Positions 1 to 5,196 of a stretch of 5,196 bases of DNA are shown piece by piece. The notes beneath the pieces are model-generated. The model searched no databases and was not told the origin of the DNA. It saw nothing but the letters and a program-made list of their open reading frames with translations. The translations under genes were made by a program, and so were the position numbers. The DNA is from an uncultured Labedella sp. GTDB taxonomy: Bacteria; Actinomycetota; Actinomycetes; Actinomycetales; Microbacteriaceae. Each line of letters begins with the position of its first letter. Position 1 is the stretch's first letter. Location of the stretch: contig CAKTZW010000179.1 of assembly GCA_934636065.1 (NCBI GenBank), positions 1-5,196 on the forward strand. Reading direction: 5' to 3'.

Positions 1-949
1 GCTCGGCGATATCCGAGTCGACGATGAGGTCCGTCACGATCCCGGCGGCGAGCGCCCCCTTGAGGCTCGGAAGCTTCGAGTCGCCCGACACCACGCACAC
101 CCTCCGGGCGACGCCGCGGAGCACCGCGATGCCGGGACCCGACGACCGGGCGTTGAGCGAGATGCCCTCGTCGCTGCCGTCCTCGCGGTAGAAGACCGTC
201 GCGACGTCGCCCACCACCCCCGTCTCCGAGAGCGCGGCGAAGTCCTGCTCGTCGAGGTACCCGCCGATGTACACCTGGCTGGGCACGCCGGCGAACGGCG
301 AGCCGAGGCCGAAGACGGCGATGTCGAGGGTGCGCTGCATCGCGACGACCCGCGCGATGCTGCGCTCCCGCCACAGCGCGGCCTTCGTCTCGGGGTCGTC
401 GAAGAACGCGGGCACCGGGAACTGCTGCACCGCCGCGCCGTAGGCCGAGCCGTAGCGCTCGAGGATCTCGCTCGCGTACAGGATGCCGGTGGTGCGCGGG
501 TTCGCGGCGCCGTTCAGCTGCACGATCGTGGAGTTGTGGGTCGGCTTCGGCACGAGGTGACGCGAGATCGCGCTCATGGTGGAGCCCCACGCGATGCCCA
601 TCGACATGTTCGAATCGAAGAACGTGCCGAGAATCCGTGCAGCCGAGACGGCGACGCGCTCCAGCCGATCCACGTCGACCGTCTGATCCGGAACCGGCAC
701 GACGTGGGCCACGATGCCGAACAGGCGCGCGATGTCGCCCTCGAGCTGGCGCGGCATGTCGGACGGGGAGTTGACGCGGATGTCCACGAGGCCCGTCTCC
801 CGGGCGTGGCTGAGCAGTCGGGATACGGACGAGCGGGAGGTGTGGAGCTCCGCAGCGATGGCGTCCATCGTCAGGTCCTGCAGATAGTAGAGCTGAGCCG
901 CCGTGAGCGCGTCGCGTGTCTTCGCGTTGAGCGATCGGGGGTCGTCCAC
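1..949 (-). CDS. SorC/DeoR-type sugar-binding transcriptional regulator (3' end cut by window edge)
   Basis: Predicted cytoplasmic DNA-binding regulator; 316 residues are visible and perhaps 10-20 C-terminal residues lie beyond base 1. Residues about 14-59 form a winged helix-turn-helix (LTAAQLYYLQDLTMDAIAAE, then TSRSSVSRLLSHARETG as recognition helix and wing). Residues about 65-316 match the SorC-family sugar-phosphate-binding domain: GIAWGSTM at 118-125 (the phosphosugar loop), FGLGSP at 213-218, GVVGDV at 244-249, and SGDSKLPSLKGAL at 288-300, whose Lys and the following helix are typical of effector binding. The GTG start at 949 is preceded by AGGAGG, and no ATG or GTG lies upstream in frame. 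It is divergent from glpD across 132 bp, so control of the glycerol genes is a reasonable inference. SorC proteins usually bind phosphorylated sugars or polyols, so glycerol-3-phosphate is a possible ligand, but nothing in the sequence proves the ligand or whether it represses or activates. EryD-like polyol regulators are related alternatives. Confidence 0.93.
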   Translation of the reverse strand, partial: MDDPRSLNAKTRDALTAAQLYYLQDLTMDAIAAELHTSRSSVSRLLSHARETGLVDIRVNSPSDMPRQLEGDIARLFGIVAHVVPVPDQTVDVDRLERVAVSAARILGTFFDSNMSMGIAWGSTMSAISRHLVPKPTHNSTIVQLNGAANPRTTGILYASEILERYGSAYGAAVQQFPVPAFFDDPETKAALWRERSIARVVAMQRTLDIAVFGLGSPFAGVPSQVYIGGYLDEQDFAALSETGVVGDVATVFYREDGSDEGISLNARSSGPGIAVLRGVARRVCVVSGDSKLPSLKGALAAGIVTDLIVDSDIAE

Positions 950-953
950 CGGA

Positions 954-959
954 CCTCCT
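954..959 (-). promoter_or_regulatory. Ribosome binding site of the SorC-type regulator
   Basis: A perfect AGGAGG on the minus strand lies 4 nt before the GTG at 949. The spacing is on the short side, but no other in-frame start fits, so this site fixes the gene start. Confidence 0.75.
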
Positions 960-967
960 GGACATCG

Positions 968-981
968 TGCACGTTTGTGCA
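968..981. promoter_or_regulatory. Operator-like palindrome, site 1
   Basis: TGCACGTTTGTGCA is a perfect inverted repeat of TGCAC and GTGCA around a 4-bp centre. It lies between the divergent regulator and glpD, 19 bp upstream of the regulator's start codon and upstream of the predicted glpD -35 box. A 14-bp dyad with TGnAC half sites is the kind of sequence SorC/DeoR-type regulators bind. That this regulator binds it is inference from position and symmetry. Confidence 0.6.
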
Positions 982-988
982 GCCGGGT

Positions 989-1002
989 TGAACATTCGTG
1001 AG
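989..1002. promoter_or_regulatory. Operator-like site 2, degenerate copy of site 1
   Basis: TGAACATTCGTGAG matches site 1 at 9 of 14 positions (shared pattern TGnACnTTnGTG). It starts exactly 21 bp after it, two helical turns, so two bound proteins would sit on the same DNA face. The left half is good; the right half is imperfect. It overlaps the predicted -35 hexamer of glpD, as expected for a repressor site that blocks polymerase. Binding is inferred. Confidence 0.5.
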
Positions 1003-1006
1003 TCTA
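1001..1006 (-). promoter_or_regulatory. Possible -10 box for the regulator gene
   Basis: Read on the minus strand this is TAGACT, 4/6 to the -10 consensus. No convincing -35 hexamer lies 16-18 bp upstream of it. If real, both operator-like sites would fall just downstream of the regulator's transcription start, which would permit autoregulation. Weak evidence. Confidence 0.2.
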
Positions 1007-1031
1007 CGCCCATGATTCGTTGCGAGGGTGC

Positions 1032-1050
1032 CGACGACGGACGGTCGTCG
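1032..1050 (+). other. Small hairpin in the glpD leader RNA
   Basis: CGACGAC (1032-1038) and GTCGTCG (1044-1050) form a perfect 7-bp stem with a 5-nt GGACG loop, about 20 nt before the glpD ribosome binding site. No T run follows, so it is not an intrinsic terminator. It could stabilise the 5' end of the operon mRNA. In DNA of this G+C content such a stem can also arise by chance. Confidence 0.35.
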
Positions 1051-1070
1051 CGCGCCGATCGATCTACGCG

Positions 1071-1075
1071 AGGAG
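1071..1075 (+). promoter_or_regulatory. Ribosome binding site deciding the glpD start
   Basis: AGGAG with a 6-nt spacer precedes the GTG at 1082. The alternative in-frame GTG at 1028 has only a weak purine stretch before it and falls about 5 nt after the predicted transcription start, so the 1082 start is preferred. Confidence 0.75.
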
Positions 1076-1081
1076 CACACC

Positions 1082-2818
1082 GTGGTACGTCCCACCCCCG
1101 AGCCGGCCGAGCGCCGCGCGACAGTCTCAGCCATCGCCGATCGCCCGAGCGCCCAGGTCCTCGTCGTCGGCGGTGGCATCAACGGCATCGCGACCTTCCG
1201 CGACCTCGCCCTCCAGGGCGTCGACGTGGTCCTCGTCGAGCGCGACGACTTCGTCGCCGGCGCGTCGTCCGCGTCGTCGCACATGATCCACGGCGGCGTC
1301 CGCTACCTCGAGAACGGCGAGTTCCGGCTCGTGCGGGAGTCCGTGCAGGAGCGGAACCGCCTCATCAAGACGGCGCCGCACTACGTCAAGCCGCTGCGCA
1401 CCACGATCCCGATCTTCTCGACGTTCTCGGGCATCCTCTCGGCACCGCTCCGCTTCCTCACCCACAAGGCGGGCAAGCCCACGGAGCGCGGCGCCGCGCT
1501 CATCAAGGTGGGGATGGAGCTCTACGACTCCTTCTCGCGCGACGGCGGGTCCGTCCCGCGCCACCGGTTCCTGGGACGCAAGCGCTCGCTCACGGAGCTT
1601 CCGCGACTGAACCCCGGTCTCAAGTACACGGCGACCTACTTCGACGCGTCGATGCACGATCCCGAGCGGCTCGCACTCGACGTGCTCCGCGACGGCCTCG
1701 AGGCCGGCCCGCACGCGCGGGCGGCGAACCGCCTGTCCGCGGTCGGCTCCGCCGGCGAACGGGTCGTGCTCCGGGACGAGGAGACGGGCGAGACCTTCCC
1801 CTTCGCGGCCGACGTCGTCGTGAACGCGAGCGGGCCGTGGACCGACCTCACCAACGCGGGCCTCGGCCGGCCGACCTCCTACATGGGCGGCACGAAGGGC
1901 TCGCACATCGTGCTCGACCACCCCGAGCTCCTCGAGGCGACGGACGGCCGCGAGATCTTCTTCGAGCACGAGGACGGCCGCATCGTGCTCATCTACCCGC
2001 TCAAGGGCATGGTCATGGTCGGCACGACGGACATCGACGCCGACCCCGCGGAGCCCGCGGTGTGCACGGAGGAGGAGGTCGACTACTTCTTCGACCTCGT
2101 CGGCCATGTCTTCCCCGACATCGCCGTCGACCGATCGCAGATCGTGTACCGTTTCTCGGGCATCCGGCCGCTCCCCGGTCACGGCGACACCGCGCCCGGG
2201 TTCGTCTCGCGCGACTACCGCATCGTCGAGGGCGACCTCGGCGGCACCCCCCTCCTGAGCCTCGTCGGCGGCAAGTGGACCACGTTCCGGGCGCTCGGCG
2301 AGCACCTCGCGAACGAGGTGCTCGGCCGGCTGGGTCTCGAGCGCTCCGTGACGACCGCGACCCTCGCGATCGGCGGCGGCCGCGACTACCCCTCGACCCC
2401 CGCCTCCCGCCGCGTCTGGGTGAGTGCGCGCGCCGACGCCCTCACGTCCGACCGCGTCGACGAGCTGCTCGAGCGGTACGGGACGCGTGCCGACGCGTTC
2501 ATCGCGCTCGCCGACGACGCGGACGAGCACCCGCTCGAGACGGTGCCCACGTACAGTCGCGAGGAGATCGCGCACATCGTGCGCACCGAGCAGGTCGTGC
2601 ACCTGGAGGACCTCGTGCTCCGCCGCACGAGCATCGCGTTCACGGGCCGCGCCACGCGCGCGGCGCTCCACGAACTCGCCGAGATCACCGCCGGTGCGCT
2701 CGGTTGGGACGAGTCCACGCGGGACGCGGAGGTGGAGCGCACGGCCGCGCTCCTGACCGAGCGTCACGGGGTGGATCTCGACGCCTCCCTGCGATCGGAG
2801 TCCAACGGGGTGCGCTGA
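1082..2818 (+). CDS. glpD: Glycerol-3-phosphate dehydrogenase, FAD-dependent (aerobic type)
   Basis: Oxidises sn-glycerol-3-phosphate to dihydroxyacetone phosphate and passes electrons via FAD to the quinone pool at the inner face of the membrane. The product is 578 residues, with no long hydrophobic helix (peripheral membrane protein in this family). The Rossmann FAD loop GGGING is at 30-35, with the ribose-binding acid in LVER (E53). ASSASSHMIHGGVRYLE at 61-77 is the family's FAD/substrate segment, with R74 matching a substrate-phosphate arginine in E. coli GlpD. Also present are NASGPWTD at 248-255, GTTDID at 314-319, SGIRPLPG at 359-366 and GGKWTTFR at 396-403. Residues about 430-560 are the C-terminal DAO_C-type helical domain. 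The N-terminus carries about 20 residues before the FAD strand. The long insert of the oxygen-using GlpO oxidases, expected after the TTDID region, is not seen, so a dehydrogenase is more likely than an oxidase. First gene of a probable glpD-glpF-glpK operon, controlled by the divergent promoter region. Confidence 0.96.
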   Translation: MVRPTPEPAERRATVSAIADRPSAQVLVVGGGINGIATFRDLALQGVDVVLVERDDFVAGASSASSHMIHGGVRYLENGEFRLVRESVQERNRLIKTAPHYVKPLRTTIPIFSTFSGILSAPLRFLTHKAGKPTERGAALIKVGMELYDSFSRDGGSVPRHRFLGRKRSLTELPRLNPGLKYTATYFDASMHDPERLALDVLRDGLEAGPHARAANRLSAVGSAGERVVLRDEETGETFPFAADVVVNASGPWTDLTNAGLGRPTSYMGGTKGSHIVLDHPELLEATDGREIFFEHEDGRIVLIYPLKGMVMVGTTDIDADPAEPAVCTEEEVDYFFDLVGHVFPDIAVDRSQIVYRFSGIRPLPGHGDTAPGFVSRDYRIVEGDLGGTPLLSLVGGKWTTFRALGEHLANEVLGRLGLERSVTTATLAIGGGRDYPSTPASRRVWVSARADALTSDRVDELLERYGTRADAFIALADDADEHPLETVPTYSREEIAHIVRTEQVVHLEDLVLRRTSIAFTGRATRAALHELAEITAGALGWDESTRDAEVERTAALLTERHGVDLDASLRSESNGVR

Positions 2819-2830
2819 ATCCGGCGCACC
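2809..2830 (+). other. Hairpin spanning the glpD stop codon
   Basis: GGTGCGC (2809-2815) pairs with GCGCACC (2824-2830) around an 8-nt loop that begins with the TGA stop. No T tract follows, so termination is unlikely. A role in protecting the glpD 3' end or in mRNA processing is possible but unproven. Confidence 0.35.
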
Positions 2831-2840
2831 ACCGCGGCTC

Positions 2841-2869
2841 TTGTCGCGATCCCCGCCTGGCGATACGTT
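2841..2869 (+). promoter_or_regulatory. Weak candidate internal promoter upstream of glpF
   Basis: TTGTCG (2841-2846; TTG plus three mismatches) and TACGTT (2864-2869; keeps the T, A and final T of the -10 box, 3/6) are 17 bp apart. The 121-bp gap before glpF is long for one operon, which leaves room for its own promoter. No copy of the glpD operator pair is seen here; ACGTTT at 2865-2870 is shared with site 1, but the half sites are absent. Confidence 0.25.
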
Positions 2870-2925
2870 TCAGGTGGATCGACAACCCCCGCCGAGCGTC
2901 CGGGAGCAACCCGGCCGGCGCATGT

Positions 2926-2934
2926 GAAAGAAGG
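2926..2934 (+). promoter_or_regulatory. Ribosome binding site deciding the glpF start
   Basis: GAAAGAAGG with a 5-nt spacer precedes the GTG at 2940. An ATG at 2938-2940 shares its G with this GTG but is in another frame that stops after 10 codons (2968-2970). The GTG opens the full-length facilitator frame. Confidence 0.7.
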
Positions 2935-2939
2935 TCAAT

Positions 2940-3692
2940 GTGGACACTCCTCTGGGAACTATCTTCCTGAGCGAGACCGTGGGTACCGCGATGCTGATCC
3001 TGCTCGGTGCAGGCGTCGTCGCGACCGCGATCCTCGCGAAGTCGAAGGGGTTGGGCGGCGGCTGGCTGCTCATCAACTTCGGATGGGGCCTCGCCGTCTT
3101 CGCCGGTGTCACGGTGTCGTACTCCTCCGGCGCGCACCTCAACCCCGCGGTGTCGATCGGTCTGCTCGTGACGCAGCAGATCGACTTCGTCCAGTTCCTC
3201 GTCTACGTCGCGGCGCAGATGGTCGGTGCCTTCATCGGCGCCGTGCTGGCCTGGCTCACCTTCAAGCAGCACCTCGATGCGGAGACCGACCCGGGCGCCA
3301 AGCTCGGCGTGTTCTCCACGGGACCGGCGATCCGCAACTACGGCTGGAACCTCGTGACGGAGATCATCGCGACCTTCGTGCTCGTCTTCGTCGTCATCGG
3401 CTTCGGCCGCGGCGGTGACGCGGAGGTCGGCACCCCGGCCGGACTCGCGGCTCTCGGCGCCGTCCCCGTCGCCCTCCTCGTGGTCGGCATCGGTGCCTCC
3501 CTCGGTGGCCCGACCGGATACGCGATCAACCCCGCGCGCGACCTCGCCCCCCGCATCGCGCACGCGATCCTTCCCATCGCCGGCAAGGGCTCGAGCGACT
3601 GGTCCTACGCGTGGGTCCCCGTCGTGGGCCCGCTCATCGGTGGCGCGCTCGCCGGGCTGCTCTCCGCGGCTCTGCTTCCCCTGCCCGCGTAA
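2940..3692 (+). CDS. glpF: Glycerol uptake facilitator (aquaglyceroporin, MIP family)
   Basis: Inner-membrane channel for energy-independent glycerol diffusion; GlpK traps the glycerol by phosphorylation. The 250 residues carry six hydrophobic spans (roughly 8-30, 42-60, 84-108, 137-157, 169-189 and 224-247) and the two half-helices with NPA motifs: HLNPAVS (NPA 68-70) and INPARDLAPR (NPA 197-199). W49 and R200 occupy the selectivity-filter positions of E. coli GlpF W48 and R206. Y194 replaces E. coli F200, a substitution I recall as common in Gram-positive facilitators. D201 directly after the second NPAR and the WGL segment support glycerol facilitator over water-only aquaporin. It is shorter than E. 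coli GlpF (281 residues), with a short C-terminal tail and compact loops. It lies 121 bp after glpD and 72 bp before glpK on the same strand, so co-transcription is likely. It starts with GTG. Confidence 0.95.
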   Translation: MDTPLGTIFLSETVGTAMLILLGAGVVATAILAKSKGLGGGWLLINFGWGLAVFAGVTVSYSSGAHLNPAVSIGLLVTQQIDFVQFLVYVAAQMVGAFIGAVLAWLTFKQHLDAETDPGAKLGVFSTGPAIRNYGWNLVTEIIATFVLVFVVIGFGRGGDAEVGTPAGLAALGAVPVALLVVGIGASLGGPTGYAINPARDLAPRIAHAILPIAGKGSSDWSYAWVPVVGPLIGGALAGLLSAALLPLPA

Positions 3693-3699
3693 TCATCTC

Positions 3700-3727
3700 G
3701 GGCCGCGGCGACGCCTCGCCGCGGCCC
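3700..3727 (+). terminator. Strong GC hairpin between glpF and glpK (attenuator or processing element)
   Basis: GGGCCGCGGCG (3700-3710) and CGCCGCGGCCC (3717-3727) form a perfect 11-bp, nearly all G-C stem with a 6-nt loop, starting 8 nt after the glpF stop. Only TT then C follows, far short of a normal T tract. A partial terminator, a 3' stabiliser of glpDF mRNA, or an RNA-processing site are all possible. Full termination would leave glpK without a visible promoter, as the 37 nt between the stem and the start hold only the ribosome binding site. Confidence 0.6.
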
Positions 3728-3751
3728 TTCACCGAGTCGACACCACAACAT

Positions 3752-3757
3752 AAGGAG
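3752..3757 (+). promoter_or_regulatory. Ribosome binding site of glpK
   Basis: AAGGAG with a 7-nt spacer before the ATG at 3765. It is the best-formed site in the operon and gives glpK its only ATG start, suggesting efficient translation. Confidence 0.8.
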
Positions 3758-3764
3758 CGAGCCC

Positions 3765-5196
3765 ATGGCTCAGTACGTCATCGCCATCGATCAGGGGACG
3801 ACGTCGTCCCGCGCGATCGTCTTCGACAAGTCCGGATCCATCGTCAGCACGGGACAGCTCGAGCACGAGCAGATCTTCCCGAAGGCCGGCTGGGTCGAGC
3901 ACGACCCGAAGGAGATCTGGAACAACACCCGCGAGGTCATCGGTCAGGCCCTCTCGAAGGCCAACATCACGCGGCACGACATCGCCGCGATCGGCATCAC
4001 CAATCAGCGGGAGACCGCTGTGGTGTGGGACAAGAACACCGGTGAGCCCGTCTACAACGCGATCGTCTGGCAGGACACCCGCACGCAGTCGATCGTCGAC
4101 CGTCTCGCGAAGGACGGCGGCGTCGAGCGCTTCAAGAACACCGTCGGTCTCCCGCTCGCGACCTACTTCTCCGGCACCAAGATCGTCTGGATCCTCGAGA
4201 ACGTCGAGGGTGCGCGCGAGAAGGCCGAGGCGGGCGACCTCCTCTTCGGGACCACGGACACGTGGGTGCTCTGGAACCTCACGGGAGGGACCGAGGGCGG
4301 CGTCCACGTCACCGACGTGACGAACGCCAGCCGCACGCTCTTCATGGACCTCGAGACGCTGCAGTGGGACGACGAGATCCTCGCGGCGTTCGACGTTCCG
4401 AAGTCGATGCTCCCGGAGATCAAGTCGTCGAGCGAGATCTACGGCACCGCCTCGACGCACAGCCTCCTCCGCGAGGTGCCGATCGCCGGAATCCTCGGCG
4501 ACCAGCAGGCTGCGACGTTCGGCCAGGCCGCGTTCGAGACCGGCGAGGCGAAGAACACGTACGGCACCGGCAACTTCATCATCTTCAACACGGGTGAGGA
4601 GATCGTCCGCTCCGAGAACGGTCTGCTCACGACGCTCGGCTTCAAGCTCGGCGACGCGAAGCCGCACTACGCGCTCGAGGGTTCGATCGCCGTCACGGGC
4701 TCGCTCGTGCAGTGGCTGCGCGACAACCTCGGGCTGTTCTCGAACGCGCCCGAGATCGAGACGCTCGCGAAGCAGGTCGAGGACAACGGCGGCGCGTACT
4801 TCGTGCCGGCGTTCTCGGGCCTCTTCGCCCCGTACTGGCGACCGGACGCGCGCGGTGCTCTCGTGGGTCTCACGCGCTACGTGAACAAGAACCACATCGC
4901 GCGTGCGGCGCTCGAGTCGACGGCCTTCCAGACCGCCGAGGTCATCGACGCCGTCAACGCGGACTCGGGGGTCCCGCTCACCGAGCTCAAGGTCGACGGC
5001 GGCATGACCGCCAACGACACGCTCATGCAGTTCCAGGCCGACATCCTCGGCGTGCCCGTCGTCCGTCCCGTCGTCGCCGAGACGACGGCGCTCGGCGCCG
5101 CCTACGCCGCGGGCCTCGCGGTCGGGTTCTGGTCGGACCTCGACGACCTCTCGAAGAACTGGCAGGAGGACAAGCGGTGGGAGCCGCAGATGCCGA
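3765..5196 (+). CDS. glpK: Glycerol kinase (3' end cut by window edge)
   Basis: Transfers phosphate from ATP to glycerol to give sn-glycerol-3-phosphate, the committed and usually rate-limiting step of glycerol use, in the cytoplasm. 477 residues are visible; the family is about 500-505 long, so roughly 25-30 C-terminal residues lie beyond the window. It is a FGGY-family kinase with two actin-like domains. DQGTTSSR at 9-16 is the phosphate-binding loop. Glycerol contacts R82-E83, Y134, D246 (catalytic base, in GDQQAA) and F271 match E. coli R83-E84, Y135, D245 and F270. Both FGGY signatures are intact ([13 protein letters not shown] at 134-146; GALVGLT to ALE at 364-384), and DGGMTAND is at 411-418 in the ATP-binding half. 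The segment 226-241 before the catalytic loop is short and lacks the Gly-rich stretch with Arg that forms the fructose-1,6-bisphosphate site in E. coli GlpK, so that feedback is probably absent. No frameshift or missing active-site residue is seen. Confidence 0.97.
   Translation, partial: MAQYVIAIDQGTTSSRAIVFDKSGSIVSTGQLEHEQIFPKAGWVEHDPKEIWNNTREVIGQALSKANITRHDIAAIGITNQRETAVVWDKNTGEPVYNAIVWQDTRTQSIVDRLAKDGGVERFKNTVGLPLATYFSGTKIVWILENVEGAREKAEAGDLLFGTTDTWVLWNLTGGTEGGVHVTDVTNASRTLFMDLETLQWDDEILAAFDVPKSMLPEIKSSSEIYGTASTHSLLREVPIAGILGDQQAATFGQAAFETGEAKNTYGTGNFIIFNTGEEIVRSENGLLTTLGFKLGDAKPHYALEGSIAVTGSLVQWLRDNLGLFSNAPEIETLAKQVEDNGGAYFVPAFSGLFAPYWRPDARGALVGLTRYVNKNHIARAALESTAFQTAEVIDAVNADSGVPLTELKVDGGMTANDTLMQFQADILGVPVVRPVVAETTALGAAYAAGLAVGFWSDLDDLSKNWQEDKRWEPQMP

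Larger units (their letters stand above)
988..1016 (+). promoter_or_regulatory. Predicted sigma70-type promoter of glpD (glp operon)
   Basis: TTGAAC at 988-993 (4/6 to the -35 consensus, with TTGA intact) and CATGAT at 1011-1016 (4/6 to the -10 consensus, keeping the key A and final T) are separated by an ideal 17 bp. Transcription would start near 1022-1024, giving a leader of about 60 nt before the GTG at 1082. The -35 box overlaps operator-like site 2, and site 1 lies just upstream, so the promoter is well placed for local control. Confidence 0.5.

Noticed and set aside
1127..2767. A 546-codon open frame antisense to glpD
   Set aside because: High G+C makes stops rare in the opposite strand. 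The protein is low-complexity, rich in Arg, Val, Glu, Ala and Asp, with no motif, and glpD itself is a complete conserved gene.
2861..2881. Possible third operator before glpF (shares ACGTTT with site 1)
   Set aside because: Only the central six bases match; the TGnAC and GTGnA half sites are missing.
2900..2914. CCGGG/CCCGG 5-bp hairpin before glpF
   Set aside because: Stems this short are expected by chance at this G+C content, and no T run or other signal supports a role.
2923..2938. A TGTGA-like stretch resembling half a CRP/GlxR site
   Set aside because: The second half does not match at the required spacing, and the bases are accounted for by the glpF ribosome binding site.
967..2970. 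A 667-codon plus-strand frame over glpD
   Set aside because: Arg/Pro/His/Gly-rich out-of-frame shadow of glpD with no domain; it only looks long because of base composition.
2685..3563. A 292-codon minus-strand frame across the glpD-glpF gap
   Set aside because: Acidic/Arg-rich shadow composition, no ribosome binding site of note, and it overlaps two well-supported genes.
3729..4895. A 388-codon open frame antisense to glpK
   Set aside because: Shadow frame with repetitive Arg/Glu/Leu/Val composition and no recognisable motif; glpK explains the region fully.
1..5196. Search for mobile elements, CRISPR repeats, tRNA genes or a hidden novel system
   Set aside because: No long repeats, transposase or integrase motifs, regularly spaced repeats or tRNA-like folds are visible. 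All coding space is taken by four coherent glycerol-related genes of uniform composition, with no sign of recent transfer.

Overview
The window is about 70% G+C. It has GTG starts on three of its four genes and the codon use of a high-GC actinobacterium. The protein sequences and the gene arrangement look most like Microbacteriaceae (Microbacterium/Leifsonia type). That placement is my impression from sequence style and could not be tested here. It is an ordinary chromosomal metabolic locus. I see no mobile element, CRISPR array, tRNA/rRNA or phage gene, and no undescribed defence-like or biosynthetic system.

Layout: bases 1-949 (minus strand, cut by the left edge) encode a SorC/DeoR-type sugar-binding transcriptional regulator. 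A 132-bp divergent intergenic region (950-1081) follows. It holds two related 14-bp operator-like sites exactly 21 bp apart, a credible sigma70-type promoter whose -35 box overlaps the second site, and a small leader hairpin. Three plus-strand genes then run to the right edge: glpD (1082-2818, FAD-dependent glycerol-3-phosphate dehydrogenase), glpF (2940-3692, glycerol facilitator) and glpK (3765 to beyond 5196, glycerol kinase, cut by the right edge). The 121-bp glpD-glpF gap has a hairpin over the glpD stop codon and a weak candidate promoter. The 72-bp glpF-glpK gap has a very strong 11-bp-stem hairpin with almost no T tract.

How it works together: GlpF lets glycerol through the membrane, GlpK phosphorylates it to glycerol-3-phosphate, and GlpD oxidises that to dihydroxyacetone phosphate, feeding electrons into the quinone pool and carbon into glycolysis. 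The divergent SorC-family protein is the obvious candidate local regulator, probably sensing a phosphorylated intermediate such as glycerol-3-phosphate (inference). The points most worth checking are the regulator's family, which is neither the IclR-type GylR nor the DeoR-type GlpR usually associated with glycerol genes, its paired operators, and the hairpin that may make glpF and glpK expression unequal.
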